Position numbers and translations under genes: made by a program. A DNA stretch of 64,000 nt from Gerris lacustris (lineage: Eukaryota; Arthropoda; Insecta; Hemiptera; Gerridae). Positions 51,967 to 63,115 of this stretch are shown in pieces. A model generated the notes under the pieces. It saw only the letters and a program-made list of their open reading frames with translations. It did no database searches and was not told the DNA's origin. Positions within the stretch are counted from its first letter, which is position 1; each line of letters starts with the position of its first letter. The DNA lies in the NCBI GenBank assembly GCA_951217055.1, contig OX578276.1:114560313-114624312 (forward strand), given 5' to 3'.

Positions 51967-54079
51967 ATGAGGTCTTTTGTAAGTACTCATTTATACATAT
52001 TAATTCAATTTATTTTTTTTTCTTAACTATTATCATTTATATATTAAATTAATCTACTTTACATTTGTAAAATATAATTCTAAATTAGTTACAATTATTA
52101 AGATAATACAAACAAGTCTGCCAAGACTAAATAACCTAGGATGATGCATGTGAGGAAACATCTGAGGGTGAACTCTTAAGCCTTGTCCACACTAGTAGAC
52201 ATGTTGCGAGATTTTGGTCTCAGAAACATGTCTAGCGATTTGTCTATAGACATCGGCTGGACATCGGCTGAGACAAATGGCGTCTACGGTCTCGTTGCTA
52301 GACCAAAATCGCATGTCTATGGTTTTCCATTCTAAATGGTAGACATGGTGCAACGTTAGGCATGTTGCGCAACGTGTCTACAAGTGTGGACGCTAGACCT
52401 AGACCATAGACGGTCTCAGAAGATGTCTATAGACACGTTGCGAGAAATGTCTCGCATCGTGTCTACTGGTGTGGACTAGGCTTTACATTTCTTGCATAAT
52501 GAATGACTAGTTTAATAATATAAGTAAGTAGTAAAATATAAATAAGTTTAATAGAAAAAAATATGTTCGATAGACGATCACTGCAAAATTAATTATTAGA
52601 GCTTGTATCTACTTTTTTTATGTCTCTGTTACTTGTGAATATTGAATCTACCTAAAGTTCCAGCTATTTACAAATTATCATTTATTGAAGTAAAATATAG
52701 TTTGAATTTTTCATTAAAAAAATTAAATTTTGCTTCCGAGCTAACCGAAGGTAACGGAAGCTATTTTCTATGATCAGCTGGAAGATCTTTGTGGGATTAA
52801 ATTCAAACTTGATTCAAATAGTCTGCCAATAGGGAGGCACATAGCTTCCTCGCATTCTATCAAGTACTTTATTTATGTTACGCTTTTACAACCCATTAGT
52901 GTTAAATTTATTTAATTGGTTACCCCTTTCCTTTTAAATGTCAAAATTGTTTGGTTTTTTACTCGAATAAAAGTATGACTTTAGCTCTATTTAATGGCGA
53001 TCGAAATTAATCTATGACTGTCTGCGAGATTAAGCTTTATCTCTAAGCTATGGGACCGACCACCAATGGGCTAGTTCTTACCTACCACCTAAATTTAATT
53101 TAAATCGGCCTGGTAGTTTTTAAGACATATTGCATTGTAATAACTGAACGATAGAATGACAGACAAAGGACCAAAAATATTCCCTCATGTATGGAAAGAT
53201 TTCAGTGTTGGAATTTTTGAAATCGGAGACAAAAAAAAAATTCATTCTTCAGAATGATCACATAGCGTCCAATACCTTCAGTAAGCTCGGAAGCAAAAAT
53301 TATAATAAAATAGAGGAATTCTTGCATCTAATAATTTAATCAATTAAATGTATGTAATAATGTAGTCCCAATTATAGTTTTTAGAAACATAACTACTTAG
53401 GGATTTAATTTTATGGATTAGCCTACATAAGTATGTAGGTATTAGCACTAGAAAACAGAACCACTGATGTCTAGCAGGAGTCCCATGAGGAAAAGGAGAA
53501 TTATTATTAATCTAATCTAATTATACATTAACTTATTTATAGGTGGTATTCTGTATCTTGGCTGGAGTTGCCTTCGCTGAGGAGGCTAGAGATAAGAGGG
53601 GAGCTGTTATTGGATCACCTCTGTTGACCCATGGACTTGGACTTACTGGACCTACTATCGCTGGTCCTGGACTGGCTCTTGGATCTGGACTTGGTCTTGC
53701 ACGTGGTGGCATTGTAGGTGTAGGACCTATTGGCCTTAGGCAAGCAGTCCTATCTTCTCCCGCCATCGCTGCTCCCGGATGGGGTGTAGCAGCACCTGGT
53801 CTTGGTTTGAGGTCTGGATTAGGACTTGCTCCTGCTGTCATCGCTGGTCCCATTGGTATTAGACAAAGCGTCCTCTCTTCTCCTGCCATCGCCGCTCCCG
53901 GGTGGGGTGTTGCCGCCCCTGGTCTGGGTCTTGCCACCTCTGGGCTTGGTCTGAGGTCTGGGTTGGGCCTCGCATCCCCCGGACTCATCTCTTCCTCCGG
54001 AATTATCTCTTCCCCCGGACTTATTTCTTCTCCTGGACTTATTTCTTCTCCCCTCGTCAGCAAGAGCCTTGTTATCTAA
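51967..54079 (+). CDS. Cuticle-like secreted protein, gene 2 (2 exons, 182 aa)
   Basis: Exon 1 codes ATGAGGTCTTTT (51967-51978) before GTAAGT. The intron is 1.56 kb and ends at TTATTTATAG (53542). Exon 2 is 53543-54079, phase 0. The protein starts MRSFVVFCILAGVAFA and EEARDKRGAVIG, then low-complexity G/L/A/P sequence. It has two PIGxRQxVLSSPAIAAPG units where gene 1 has three, but more copies of ISSPGL near the C-terminus, which ends LVSKSLVI as in gene 1. It is a close tandem paralogue of gene 1; a structural cuticle role is inferred. Polyadenylation signal AATAAA at 54358-54363. The 3' flank TTCAAATCTTTTAGGCAAG looks like a splice acceptor, and gene 1 has one in the same place, so a 3' UTR intron is possible. 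Confidence 0.85.
52179..52482. mobile_element. PIF/Harbinger-like MITE in the gene 2 intron
   Basis: Ends AGCCTTGTCCACACTAGTAG and CTACTGGTGTGGACTAGGCT are inverted repeats. The 3-bp TTA lies directly outside each end (52176-52178 and 52483-52485), the target duplication typical of PIF/Harbinger. The interior is rich in TAGACATG-type inverted pieces. No ORF. Confidence 0.7.
52732..53299. mobile_element. GCTTCC-family TIR element in the gene 2 intron
   Basis: Starts TTGCTTCCGAGCTAACCGAA and ends TTCAGTAAGCTCGGAAGCAA, a clear inverted pair. The interior includes the CACATAGCTTCCTCGC block (52821) and the GAATGACAGACAAAGGACC tract. The best-preserved two-ended copy of this family in the window. 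Confidence 0.7.
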
Positions 54080-54363
54080 AGATGAAGTATCCTGGGTGTG
54101 AAGGACGGCATTGAGGGTTTTGCTTGATATTAAAACACTACAATATACCCTAACATTTCTAGTCATGACTATCATCATCACTTCTGGTATTTTCAAAGTA
54201 ACATTATTTCTGACTTCTTCAAATCTTTTAGGCAAGAAGAAGTTGTCCTGAAAATTGAAGAAAAAGAAATGTTAAAAAATACGTGTGTCTAAGAAGTCAT
54301 TTGTCTAAAAAGTCTTGTTCCTAATCATCCAATTACTATAAATGCCTATTTAGAACTAATAAA

Positions 54364-55548
54364 TATATTTATAAAAATACATGTCTTTATGTGAATATTC
54401 CTAAATCCTAAAATTGATATATTTAAAGTAGTAAAAGTACAAAGCTGTTTCATCCTGTAATTTAATAATAAATACGCTTAATATAAAACGGGAATTCAGA
54501 TAACTACTTGAAATAAAATAACTAACGTAATATTTACTTTGTCTTATTTATCCTAATACACACTTATTAAAAAAAAAACTTATCAGAAATTAAAAAAGTA
54601 TTAAGAGTCAGTCGCTCGGCGTTTTCCTCCACTCACTTTACCAAGTCTGCTCCTACTCGTGGACTTTTGGATCCATCCTCATAGTTAGGCAACCTTATGT
54701 TTTATTCAAATTTAAAAATTGATAAGACAGAATTTTTTGCCGTTCGGTATTTGGAAAGGAAAACTAAGAAATTGTGTAGGAAGCATTATGGATATGGTTT
54801 AAACGTTTAGAACAGAGTTAAATTTTACGAAAATAAATGTTTATTATTAAATAATAAATTATATAGTTATTTATAAAATCATAATTAAAATATTTTATTT
54901 AACATACGTCAGCCTCTGAATTATTATGATGTAGGAAGTAGATAAATTAATTATTTAACCTGACCTCCCTTACAATTAATTTTATTATAAACTGGAACAT
55001 TTGTTTTTTGCCGAGTTGAATTTCAACAAATGAATGAAATAAATCAAATTAAGTATTCAAAATTTCACCCATAACAATATATAAAAAAAATGTGATCAAA
55101 AGTTATAAAAAATTTATTCTTTGTTATGGTATTTATAATAATTATGTACTCGTATTAATGCTTTATCTATTCCTATAAAAATGTTTACGTGTAATATCAA
55201 ATCAAGGGTTTTTTTTTAAAATTGCTTTTGTTATTACGAAAAAAAAAAAAATTGTGCCTACATTAATAATTTACTTTTACTTTTAATAAGAATTATTCTT
55301 TTACTTTAATTTTATTGAAAAAATTCAAAATTTATAACTTAATTTTAAACTATTTTTACAGATTACATATTGATATGTGTATCTTTATAATATATGATTA
55401 TATTTTTCACGTTTTACTATTGCATATTTATTTATTTTATTTAACATAATACTAGTTTAAGTTAGTCATGCCTAATAGTATTGCATTTTTTTTTATATGT
55501 TAAAAATATTTTTTTTAATACATGACTTTAAAATCAGACTACATAAAT
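54364..55548. other. Gene-less stretch
   Basis: AT-rich. I looked here for a second exon to match the orphan first exon at 55555-55566 and saw none. Confidence 0.5.
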
Positions 55549-55640
55549 ACTTACAAGAGATTTCATATTTGATAGTTTTACGATGTGACTTGGAAAGACA
55601 CTATACTGCATGAGATTGGTTTATTGTATTTATATCATCG
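55549..55640 (-). pseudogene. Orphan promoter and first exon of a cuticle-like gene
   Basis: On the minus strand ATGAAATCTCTT (55566-55555, MKSL) is followed by GTAAGT, and TATAAATA lies upstream at 55634-55627. The first exon and its donor are identical to those of gene 3 (62519-62536), and the similarity continues through the promoter to about 55830. No exon 2 starting VVLC... is seen to the left on this strand. It may be a gene remnant after deletion of exon 2, or a working start that splices to a distant exon outside the window. Confidence 0.65.
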
Positions 55641-56129
55641 AATCGAGTAGGCTGAGCTTTAAATCAGGTAGTGGTAGTAGGGGAAACATACAAGCCCTTT
55701 ATATCTTACAATATAAACAAAGAATTGCGTCACCTTGTTGTGTTGCAGATATATTTGTATCAAGGAAGCTTGTGAGAGCCCATCCCACTACTTACTTATT
55801 TAAACATTCTAAATATAGCAATTCCTTAAAGAATAATTTTTTGTTAAGGACTTTATATAGTTATATTTCACTGGGAAAGTATTGTGATGACGCGAAAATT
55901 TGGTTTTGAGATTTTGATTTGACGTTTTTAGGTGATTTACACGCCGTCACTGAGTCCCGAAAAGTGGTTTTGAAAATTTTTCAGTCTGTGGTATATCGTC
56001 TGTAGTCTGTCCTCTGGCGTCTGTAATCTGTATTCTATATTGTGATTGTCTGTGTCTGTCGCCTTGTTTTAATATGTGTCTATCTATCGTCTTTCGTCAA
56101 TCGCATAATGAGCAGACGCGCTTGTAGAA

Positions 56130-56400
56130 GAGAAAATTAAAGGGGCATAACGTTGAAACTTATATGGGACCAACAATGGGCTGATTATGACCTACCATAC
56201 AAATTGTATTTAAATCGGACGTGTAGGTTTTGTAAGACTTGTTGGTTTGTAAAAATTGAGCGGCAGACCGCCAGACCGACAGGCAGACATCGAATCAATA
56301 ATGTTCTCTTATGTCTGAAACTGATTTCAGTCTTGGAATTTTTGAAATCGAAGACATAAAATATTTTCTTTACCTTTGGTAAGATCGGAAGCAATATAGT
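56130..56400 (-). repeat. GCTTCC-family arm
   Basis: GGGACCAACAATGGGCTGAT, CGGCAGACCGCCAGACCGAC and a final GGTAAGATCGGAAGCAATA mark an inverse arm. The frames through it on both strands are by-products. Confidence 0.6.
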
Positions 56401-56699
56401 GTTGGTAAAATGTTTAACATTATGATTCATAAACTTAAATAGTTGAAGTAATGAACAAAACGGTTTCGTACAGCATAGGCAGCATCACTTGATCTTTCTC
56501 TTAATCGATTAGAGGTTGAGAAAGCATTGGTGGGCTGATTTATGCTGTCATCTGATAACTCTCTCTCATCAGTATCAAAAATGATATTTATTTAGTTAGC
56601 TTTAATAAAATTGTATATTCTATATGCAGCTTTTTCGTAAATGATGTTTGTCTGTCCTCCCTCTCTATTCTCTGTCATACAACAAAACATTTTCTCCTT

Positions 56700-56800
56700 T
56701 TTTAATTTAAATCAAATTATAATTACTATTTAGAACAAGATACAGACAGAGAAAAAAAGAATTCAGCACCGGGATTCGAACCACTGGCCTCCTTTATTTT
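56700..56800 (-). mobile_element. tRNA-like SINE, copy E (fragment)
   Basis: AATTTAAATCAAATTATAAT, ACAGACAGAGAAAAAAAG and ACCGGGATTCGAACCACTGG (inverse B box) match the other copies. Confidence 0.65.
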
Positions 56801-57229
56801 CTGACTTGGAAATTAAGCAGCACGAGGGTACAAAGTTGTATACAACTTTACATAACATTTTATAATTGAAAAATAAACGATCTTAATATAAACCATAGGA
56901 AAAATATCTATAAAATAACAGCAGACAGTTTAACCTCTGTGTGCTGCGTACTTGCCAAACATTTTTAAATTTAGAAAAGAATATGTTTGAGTTTGTTAGT
57001 GCCAAATAATCAAGAGGGAGCACAGACAAACATCATCATTTACTTGTACTGGATGCATTCTAATCCATCTAGATCTATCTAGTAGAACTTACTCAGACAG
57101 GGAAAGAGTTGGCTAAACCTATGATCTCATAACTTTTTACGTGGGACCTTAGCTTATTATTTTACATCAATCAATTTCTAGATTTTATGAAGACATTTTA
57201 GAGGTGAAATTAAAAAAAAAATATCGGGT
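56801..57229. other. Gene-less stretch
   Basis: AT-rich DNA with no recognisable gene or repeat. Confidence 0.4.
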
Positions 57230-57360
57230 ACGGGGTACCTCGGAACTTTTCCTCACTTTGGTGGCCACTAAAGTGGCCTCTCTCGCTGTTTCGCAGCAGG
57301 AGGAAGCAGCATTGGGCGTGGTCAGTACTTGGATGAGTGACCGTTTTGAACTAACTGATT
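57230..57360 (+). mobile_element. 5S rRNA-like SINE, copy 2
   Basis: AAGCAGCATTGGGCGTGGTC followed by AGTACTTGGATGAGTGACCG (57304-57343) is a close match to the middle of eukaryotic 5S rRNA, covering the A box, intermediate element and C box of the internal promoter. It is followed by TTTTGAACTAACTG and not by the 5S 3' strand, and preceded by a segment unlike 5S (CGGGGTACCTCGGAAC, GGCCACTAAAGTGGCC). The same composite occurs at 49830, so it is a mobile 5S-derived SINE and not a working 5S gene. Confidence 0.7.
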
Positions 57361-57735
57361 TTTAGGGTTTCGAGGTCATCCTAGAAACCCTTAAGCTTTA
57401 GGTAGTTCGTCCGTCCGTCCGTTGCAACTTGGAGTACATCTCCCGACCTACTGAAGCTACAGATTTGACATTTTTTTGCCCAAAAAAAGAAACACTATTG
57501 TGGACTAACACTCAATATTTCTGTGATCTGCGATCAATTACGAATTGATCGCAATATTTTATATTATTTTGAAATTTTCAAGTTGGGTATCATTTCAAAG
57601 GTATTGAAATTTAGATCACAAATATATTTCGGCGTTTCCAAAATGGCGGCTATTTTACCCCAGGAAAAGTTAAAACAAACTCAAAATGTACCCCCCCCCC
57701 CCCCCTGCACTACGCCATTGAATAGGTCCTAAAAA
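57361..57735. repeat. Dispersed repeat with TTTCGAGG hairpin, copy 1
   Basis: Starts AGGGTTTCGAGGTCATCCTA and includes CATCTCCCGACC, AAATGGCGGC and a C run at about 57691-57706. Copy 2 is at 58875-59240. Confidence 0.6.
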
Positions 57736-58129
57736 TAAGGCAAAAATATACATCTCCGTGTGGCCCAATGATATTTCCGCAGGAGTTGATATATAAAAAA
57801 GCCAAAATTTAGGGGGCCGTAACTATGGATCCCCATAATTTTTATTATTTTAAACTTTGAATTTGGGTATTATTTTAAAGGTATTGAAATTTGGTCACAA
57901 AAAATAGCGGCAATTTTACCCCGAACCCAATAAATGCATACCGAAGATTCTTAAGGATAATATATGCACACCTAGCTTCTTAAAAGTGAAACTTTTTATA
58001 CATGTTTTAGTTTAAAAATAATAATTATGTTGTATTAATGTATTTTTATGACCGAAGAACCCCTTTTGGTAACTTGCTGGCAAGTACTTGACGGGATTTT
58101 TTTATTATCATTTAAAAAAAAACATTATT
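57736..58129. other. Gene-less repeat-like stretch
   Basis: Repeats phrases of the preceding element (TTTTAAAGGTATTGAAATTT) but no clear boundary. Confidence 0.4.
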
Positions 58130-58194
58130 GCTTCCGAGCTTACCGAAGGTAACTGAAGCATTGTGTTTTTATTTATTTTATTTCATTTAGTTAA

Positions 58195-58840
58195 TTATTT
58201 GAATTTTAGCGGTATTTTGACAGATGTAAACAAACTTTGGTGTTTTACAAAAGTATCGCACTATTTAATAATTATTTTGCTCTTAACTTTTAAACTAATC
58301 AATGGAATTTCGTCGGATTTTTTCATATTATTTATTCCTTATTTTTGTCCGGTTCAAATGATATGCTATATGTCAAAAACGTATTTATACTTTCGGTATT
58401 ATTAACCACCAGAGTTTCAAAATTCAAAAATCGATAACTGCAAAATGGCGGTCGATATCAAAATTAAATTTTGTGGAGTTGATTGTCATACAGAGAGGTA
58501 CATTCGTGCTCGTGCCAAATTTCTACTCGGTCGGACCGCTTTTCTATTTTTTACGATTTTTTAAATTTTTGCTGACCCAGCAAACTGGGTTCAAGATGGC
58601 GGAAAATGTTGATTTTCCGGAAACAACTAGAAGTATAAGGACAGATTTGTCTGTCAAGTTTCAACTCTCTAGCTTTAATAGCCTGGGCGATACGATGATA
58701 ACACACATATAATGACCTCATGCTGAAAACCACTCAGGAGGTCTTAAAAACACCCAAAACGGATAATTCAGTAGAAATCTATAAACAACTTTTTTGGGTG
58801 AAAACAACTTTTCCTACCATAGGTGAGGAAAAGTTAAAAA
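58195..58840 (+). repeat. Dispersed 630-bp repeat, copy 2
   Basis: Collinear with 50010-50640 (see there). Preceded at 58130 by a GCTTCC-family edge GCTTCCGAGCTTACCGAAGG. Confidence 0.7.
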
Positions 58841-58869
58841 AAAAAATCCGGAAGAGTAGAATAGATCGC

Positions 58870-59240
58870 AATATTAGGGTTTCGAGGTCATCCTCGAAAC
58901 CCTTATATTTTTGGTAGTTCGTCCATCTGTCGCATCTCCGATCATATCTCCCGACCAATTGTAGCTGTAGATTTATAATTTGGTATACAAGTTAAACTTT
59001 TTTGCCCAAATATAGTACAGCGAATATAGTATATAATATTTCAGAAACTTTAGGTAGCCATAACTTTGGTGACCAAATTTTTTTTTTTTTGAAATTTTTT
59101 GAGTGGGGTATCATTTTAAAGTTTCAAAAATGGTGGCCATTTTACCCCCAAAATTAACAAAACACCCCCCCCCCCCCCCTCCAAAAAAAAATGTTCCCCT
59201 GCTACCCTATAAGGAATCATCCTAAAAACAAGGAAAAATA
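58870..59240. repeat. Dispersed repeat with TTTCGAGG hairpin, copy 2
   Basis: AGGGTTTCGAGGTCATCCTC and its inverse GAAACCCTTA open it; ATCTCCCGACCAATTG and a C run at 59165-59179 follow, as in copy 1. Confidence 0.6.
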
Positions 59241-59459
59241 TACTTCGGTGTACATTACTTTACTTTATGCACTCCTTGTTCATCCATTTTTATTTTATTT
59301 TTATTTTTATTTTATTAGAAGATTGCAACTACATAATTTCATGTTATAAACAATAATGATATTTGTTTTTACAATGACATGATTGACTTGAAGTGAGAAA
59401 CTGTCCATTAACAGGAATCACAGACACTAGCATGAATTATTACATAATATATTTAGAAG

Positions 59460-59632
59460 TTATACATCGCTCAATAAATCACGTGACCACTGCCTCTTCA
59501 GACGTCGGGGAGGATTTCCAGGAATGAATGGTGATGACAGGTTGTAGATTAATAGATTAGGGTGTTGGGATATGGAGTCATGGAAGGATTTGTATCGAGA
59601 TATGGCTAGGTCATGGACGAAGGGGACCTCTC
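59460..59632 (-). pseudogene. Jockey-type retrotransposon 3' end, heavily 5'-truncated
   Basis: The minus frame is uninterrupted for about 55 codons: EVPFVHDLAISRYKSFHDSI, then HPNLLIYNLSS, IPGNPPRRLKRQWSRDLLSD and a TAA at 59462-59460. This is the usual C-terminus of Jockey ORF2 (VPF...HPN.L...RRLKR..P.DL). A 3' UTR of about 100 nt appears to follow to the left. The copy is dead through truncation but little mutated, so it is fairly young. Confidence 0.7.
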
Positions 59633-59639
59633 TCTCTGA

Positions 59640-60480
59640 TAAATAAAAAATTAAAAATTATCGGCACTAAGATTTTTTTTTTTAAATCCTTTGTTAAAAT
59701 TTTATTTGTCAATGAGTGACTACAAATTTGATTAAGGACATCATGTATTAAACTGGCAAATATTTTTCTTTTCAAAATACAAAAAATATTTGCAACAACA
59801 TGTGGCATGCTAATCAAGAAATTGTTTATAAAAAATACTACTTAAAATGATTTATGTTTCCACACAAAACCCGCCTGATTGCAGCTTGGGTTTATTTTTC
59901 AAAATTTTCCCGGGGGAGGACCCCGGACCCCCCTTCTACAGGGGGGGGGGGAGGAGGCAAAGAGACGGTAGGCAGTAGTTCCGGCACCTCAATTTCTAGA
60001 AATCGAGCACTGCATATACCTATTAGTAAAAAAAAATAAAAAATTACCGAAGAAACCAGTTTAGTTGTTTGCTGGCGATTATTTGAGGATGTTTGACAAA
60101 TCTCATCCAAATCGGCCCTGTGTCTTCAGACAATTTTATATGAATGTACTTCATATAAATGAAATATCTATATATTATAAGTATCCAAATATCTTCATTG
60201 CAATAGTTCTCAATTTCCTGTAACCTATTCAAAAATATATTTGGTGTATATTTTTATTTAATTGTTTTTGCACTATAGAAGGAATATTTAGCTAGATATT
60301 TAACCTTTTTGTTACTTTAGTTACTAACCCATACCAACAACACTAATACACTAATGTACTAAAGAGTAGAAGTTAAAATTCACGTACCTTGGCGTAGTAG
60401 ACCAGATCTACGATACCAGGTCTACAAGCTATATTAGGTTTAAGACAAGGTTTATATAAAAATATAAGTTTGTTTAGAAA
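59640..60480. other. Gene-less stretch
   Basis: No gene. A G run lies at 59941-59950 beside GGACCCCGGACCCCCC. The short frames here lack any recognisable domain. Confidence 0.45.
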
Positions 60481-60753
60481 TACTTTATTGGCCAGCAATA
60501 AAATAACAAATATTAAATATAAAATTTACAAAAAAGAATGCCCCGAAAGAGTAGTATACATTAATGACTATAGTATACATTCAATTTGATTATAGACAGT
60601 ATGACAATTTTTCTGATTGTTTAGTTTAAAATCTCATTATTTTCTTATTTCTGTAGTTAAGATACAGTGGCAGTTTATTAGCAAGATTAAAAATTAAACA
60701 GTTTATTCGATTGTTTCACGTTTGCTGTCAATAAGACTAGATGTGTTATAAAT

Positions 60754-62536
60754 TTAAAGGAGGATGGTTCTTCCCAAGAGAGGTGAGCCGACAATACCAG
60801 GAGCTACAAGACCGGGTCCAACAATTCCAGGTCCAACAATTCCAGGTCCAACAAGTCCAGGTCCAACAAGTCCAGGTCCAACGAGTCCTACACGGGGAGC
60901 AAGTCCTAGTGTGGAAATTCCAAGAGGAGCAATGGCGGGAGCGGCAACAGCGGGGGCGATTAGGGGAGCTCCAATAATAGCTCCTCTCTTATCCCTCACT
61001 TCCTCGCTCATGGCTACAGCGACAATCACGCAAAGTACTACCTGTAATCAAATTTATATTTGTGAGTTATATAATTGACAATTGGTGTCAGCCGTAAAAT
61101 TTAAGAAAGATATGAAAAAGGAAAAGAGATAAACGTACTATTCTAATGCTCAGCCTAAATTATGAAACTTGTTTTCATTAATCATTTAGCATATTATTTG
61201 TTTGAATTTATTTACTTCTTCCGTATATATCTTAATTTCATATTTCTAATGTTTTAATTAGTAGTTTTCCTTACATTAAAAACTAAACAGGTCCGTTTTG
61301 GTGCATAAAAATAAATTAACGATAAACATAATAAAGAAAAAAAGTTATGGTATCACTTCACCAATTAAGATCTAAAAGTATTAGAATTTAGAATTTTATT
61401 AATATATTATATCTTATTAATCATTGATGTTTTAGTTCAATAACACATTTTCAATCTTAATGCACGCAAAAAAATTATATGTTCACAATAGTAAATTATC
61501 GTTATAATAGATTAATATTATATATTACAAGTGTATATGTGCGTATATATACATAATAATGAACCTTATATAATTTAATATGATGCTTGATCATAATTAG
61601 GATAATAATTAGGATGTTTTAATTTAAATTATGCTTCTCTTAAAATCAAATACGTATACATATTAAGGCAAATATTTAAATACTGTATAAATATAGCAGT
61701 TTTCATGAGAAAAAATAAAAAAAGCAAAAGTAAAAGCCTTTCATGGAAAGTTTTTTGTTTATAATTTTGCATTTTCTCTAATTTTGGTAAGAGAAAAAAA
61801 ATAAATGTTTAACAATATAAAATCCAATTTAGTAAAAATGTTTTTTGGCTTTTTTACCCATATTAAAAATTATAAATAAATAGAAAAATTTAAAATATAA
61901 AAAACTGAATTTTCTTTTAGAAACAAAAATTAAATTGAAATATATAATAGTTCGTATTCCTTGAAGAAAATAAGGGAGAGGAAAAAACATGCATTTTAGT
62001 TAAGTATGTAATCTTCTAATAAGTGTATATGTGTGTAATAATATTTTATTTTGTGTGAATTTTTTCTTAGTTTAATATAATTTAGATCCCTCTAAACAGA
62101 AGTATTTTATATTTTAGATCTTTTTATTTTTAATTTGGAGAACAAGGGGTCGAAGTACGAAAGAAGAGAATAAGATAGCGTTTTCATTCATTGTATTTTA
62201 GATAAACCCAAAATTAGCATCTCTTACATAAAAAAAAAAAATCAATTCAAATGCCTTAAAAAATAATTTATTTATTTAGTAACATATTATCTCAATTAAT
62301 CAAAATGTTATTTAATATTGGATTTTATCCTTCATGTTGCCATTATAAATTTATTTATTTTGTCTTTTATTAACAATTTTATTTGATTAATAAATAAATT
62401 ATTATGTCTTAAGAAAAATGGTAAATATTAAAAAGATGGTAAAAGATAATTATTTTGACTAAACATTAATTTCGTTTGTTTAGATTAATTACATTTTAAA
62501 AATCTAACTTAATAAGTTACTTACAAGAGATTTCAT
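60754..62536 (-). CDS. Cuticle-like secreted protein, gene 3 (2 exons, 99 aa)
   Basis: Minus strand. Exon 1 is ATGAAATCTCTT (62536-62525) then GTAAGT. The 1.48-kb intron ends at TTTGATTACAG (61042). Exon 2 runs 61041-60754 in phase 0. The protein is MKSLVVLCVIVAVAMS (signal peptide) then EEVRDKRGAIIGAPLI, an A/P-rich part and about six VGPG(L/I) repeats, ending GSPLLGRTILL. The VVLC signal core, E-RDKRGA-IG junction and intron position are the same as in genes 1 and 2, so the three are one family, with this member shorter and inverted. The TATAAATA box at 62604-62597 is the promoter. A polyadenylation signal (AATAAA, plus TTTATT at 60484-60489) lies 265 nt past the stop. A structural cuticle role is inferred. 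Confidence 0.82.
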
Positions 62537-62569
62537 ATTTGATGAGGTTTGCGATGTGACTTTGAAGAC

Positions 62570-62800
62570 ACTATACTGCATGAGATTGGTGTATTGTATT
62601 TATATCATCGAGTAGGCTGATTTAAAAGCCCAGGTGGTAGTAGGGGAAACATTCAAGCCCTTTATATCTTACAATATAAACAAAGAATTGCGTCACCTTG
62701 TAGTGTAGCAGTTGTATTGGTATCAAGGAAGCTTGTGAGAGCCCATCCCATTACATACATATTTAAACCTTCTAAATATAGCATCACCTTAAACTTCCTT
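62570..62800 (-). promoter_or_regulatory. Promoter of cuticle-like gene 3
   Basis: TATAAATA at 62604-62597 with a likely start about 30 bp on (CATGCAGTATAGTG). The upstream 170 bp (TTTATATCTTACAATATAAA, GAATTGCGTCACCTTG) are near-identical to the orphan promoter at 55550-55830. Confidence 0.65.
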
Positions 62801-63115
62801 AACGATATTGATAAATCCAACATATTTATAATATTTAATTTATTTTCCATACCACTCACTTATATAAAGTATAATATTTAACATTTAAATATATAATATG
62901 TATAACATTAAAAGCTAAATTGAATAAATATGTTTATTGATATATCTGTGAGTGACATGTATTTCAAAATGAAATGTATAAATATATTCAAAATATAATG
63001 TATATGAAGACATTTTATAAAAATATAATATTATCTTCGATCCGATTAAAAATTTGGATCTGTATCACATTAATATATTTTTCTACATATACTCAACTCA
63101 TAACTAAAGAATTTA

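Noticed and set aside
55610..55909. 99-codon plus frame as a gene
   Set aside because: It lies opposite the orphan cuticle promoter, whose near copy at 62580-62860 does not keep the frame.
57304..57343. A 5S rRNA gene
   Set aside because: Only the central part matches 5S; the 5' and 3' strands of the acceptor helix are missing and the same composite occurs at 49830.
60741..61078. Plus-strand frames opposite gene 3, rich in Q/V or P/G/T
   Set aside because: Shadow translations of the VGPG repeat; the minus frame has the family's signal peptide and intron.
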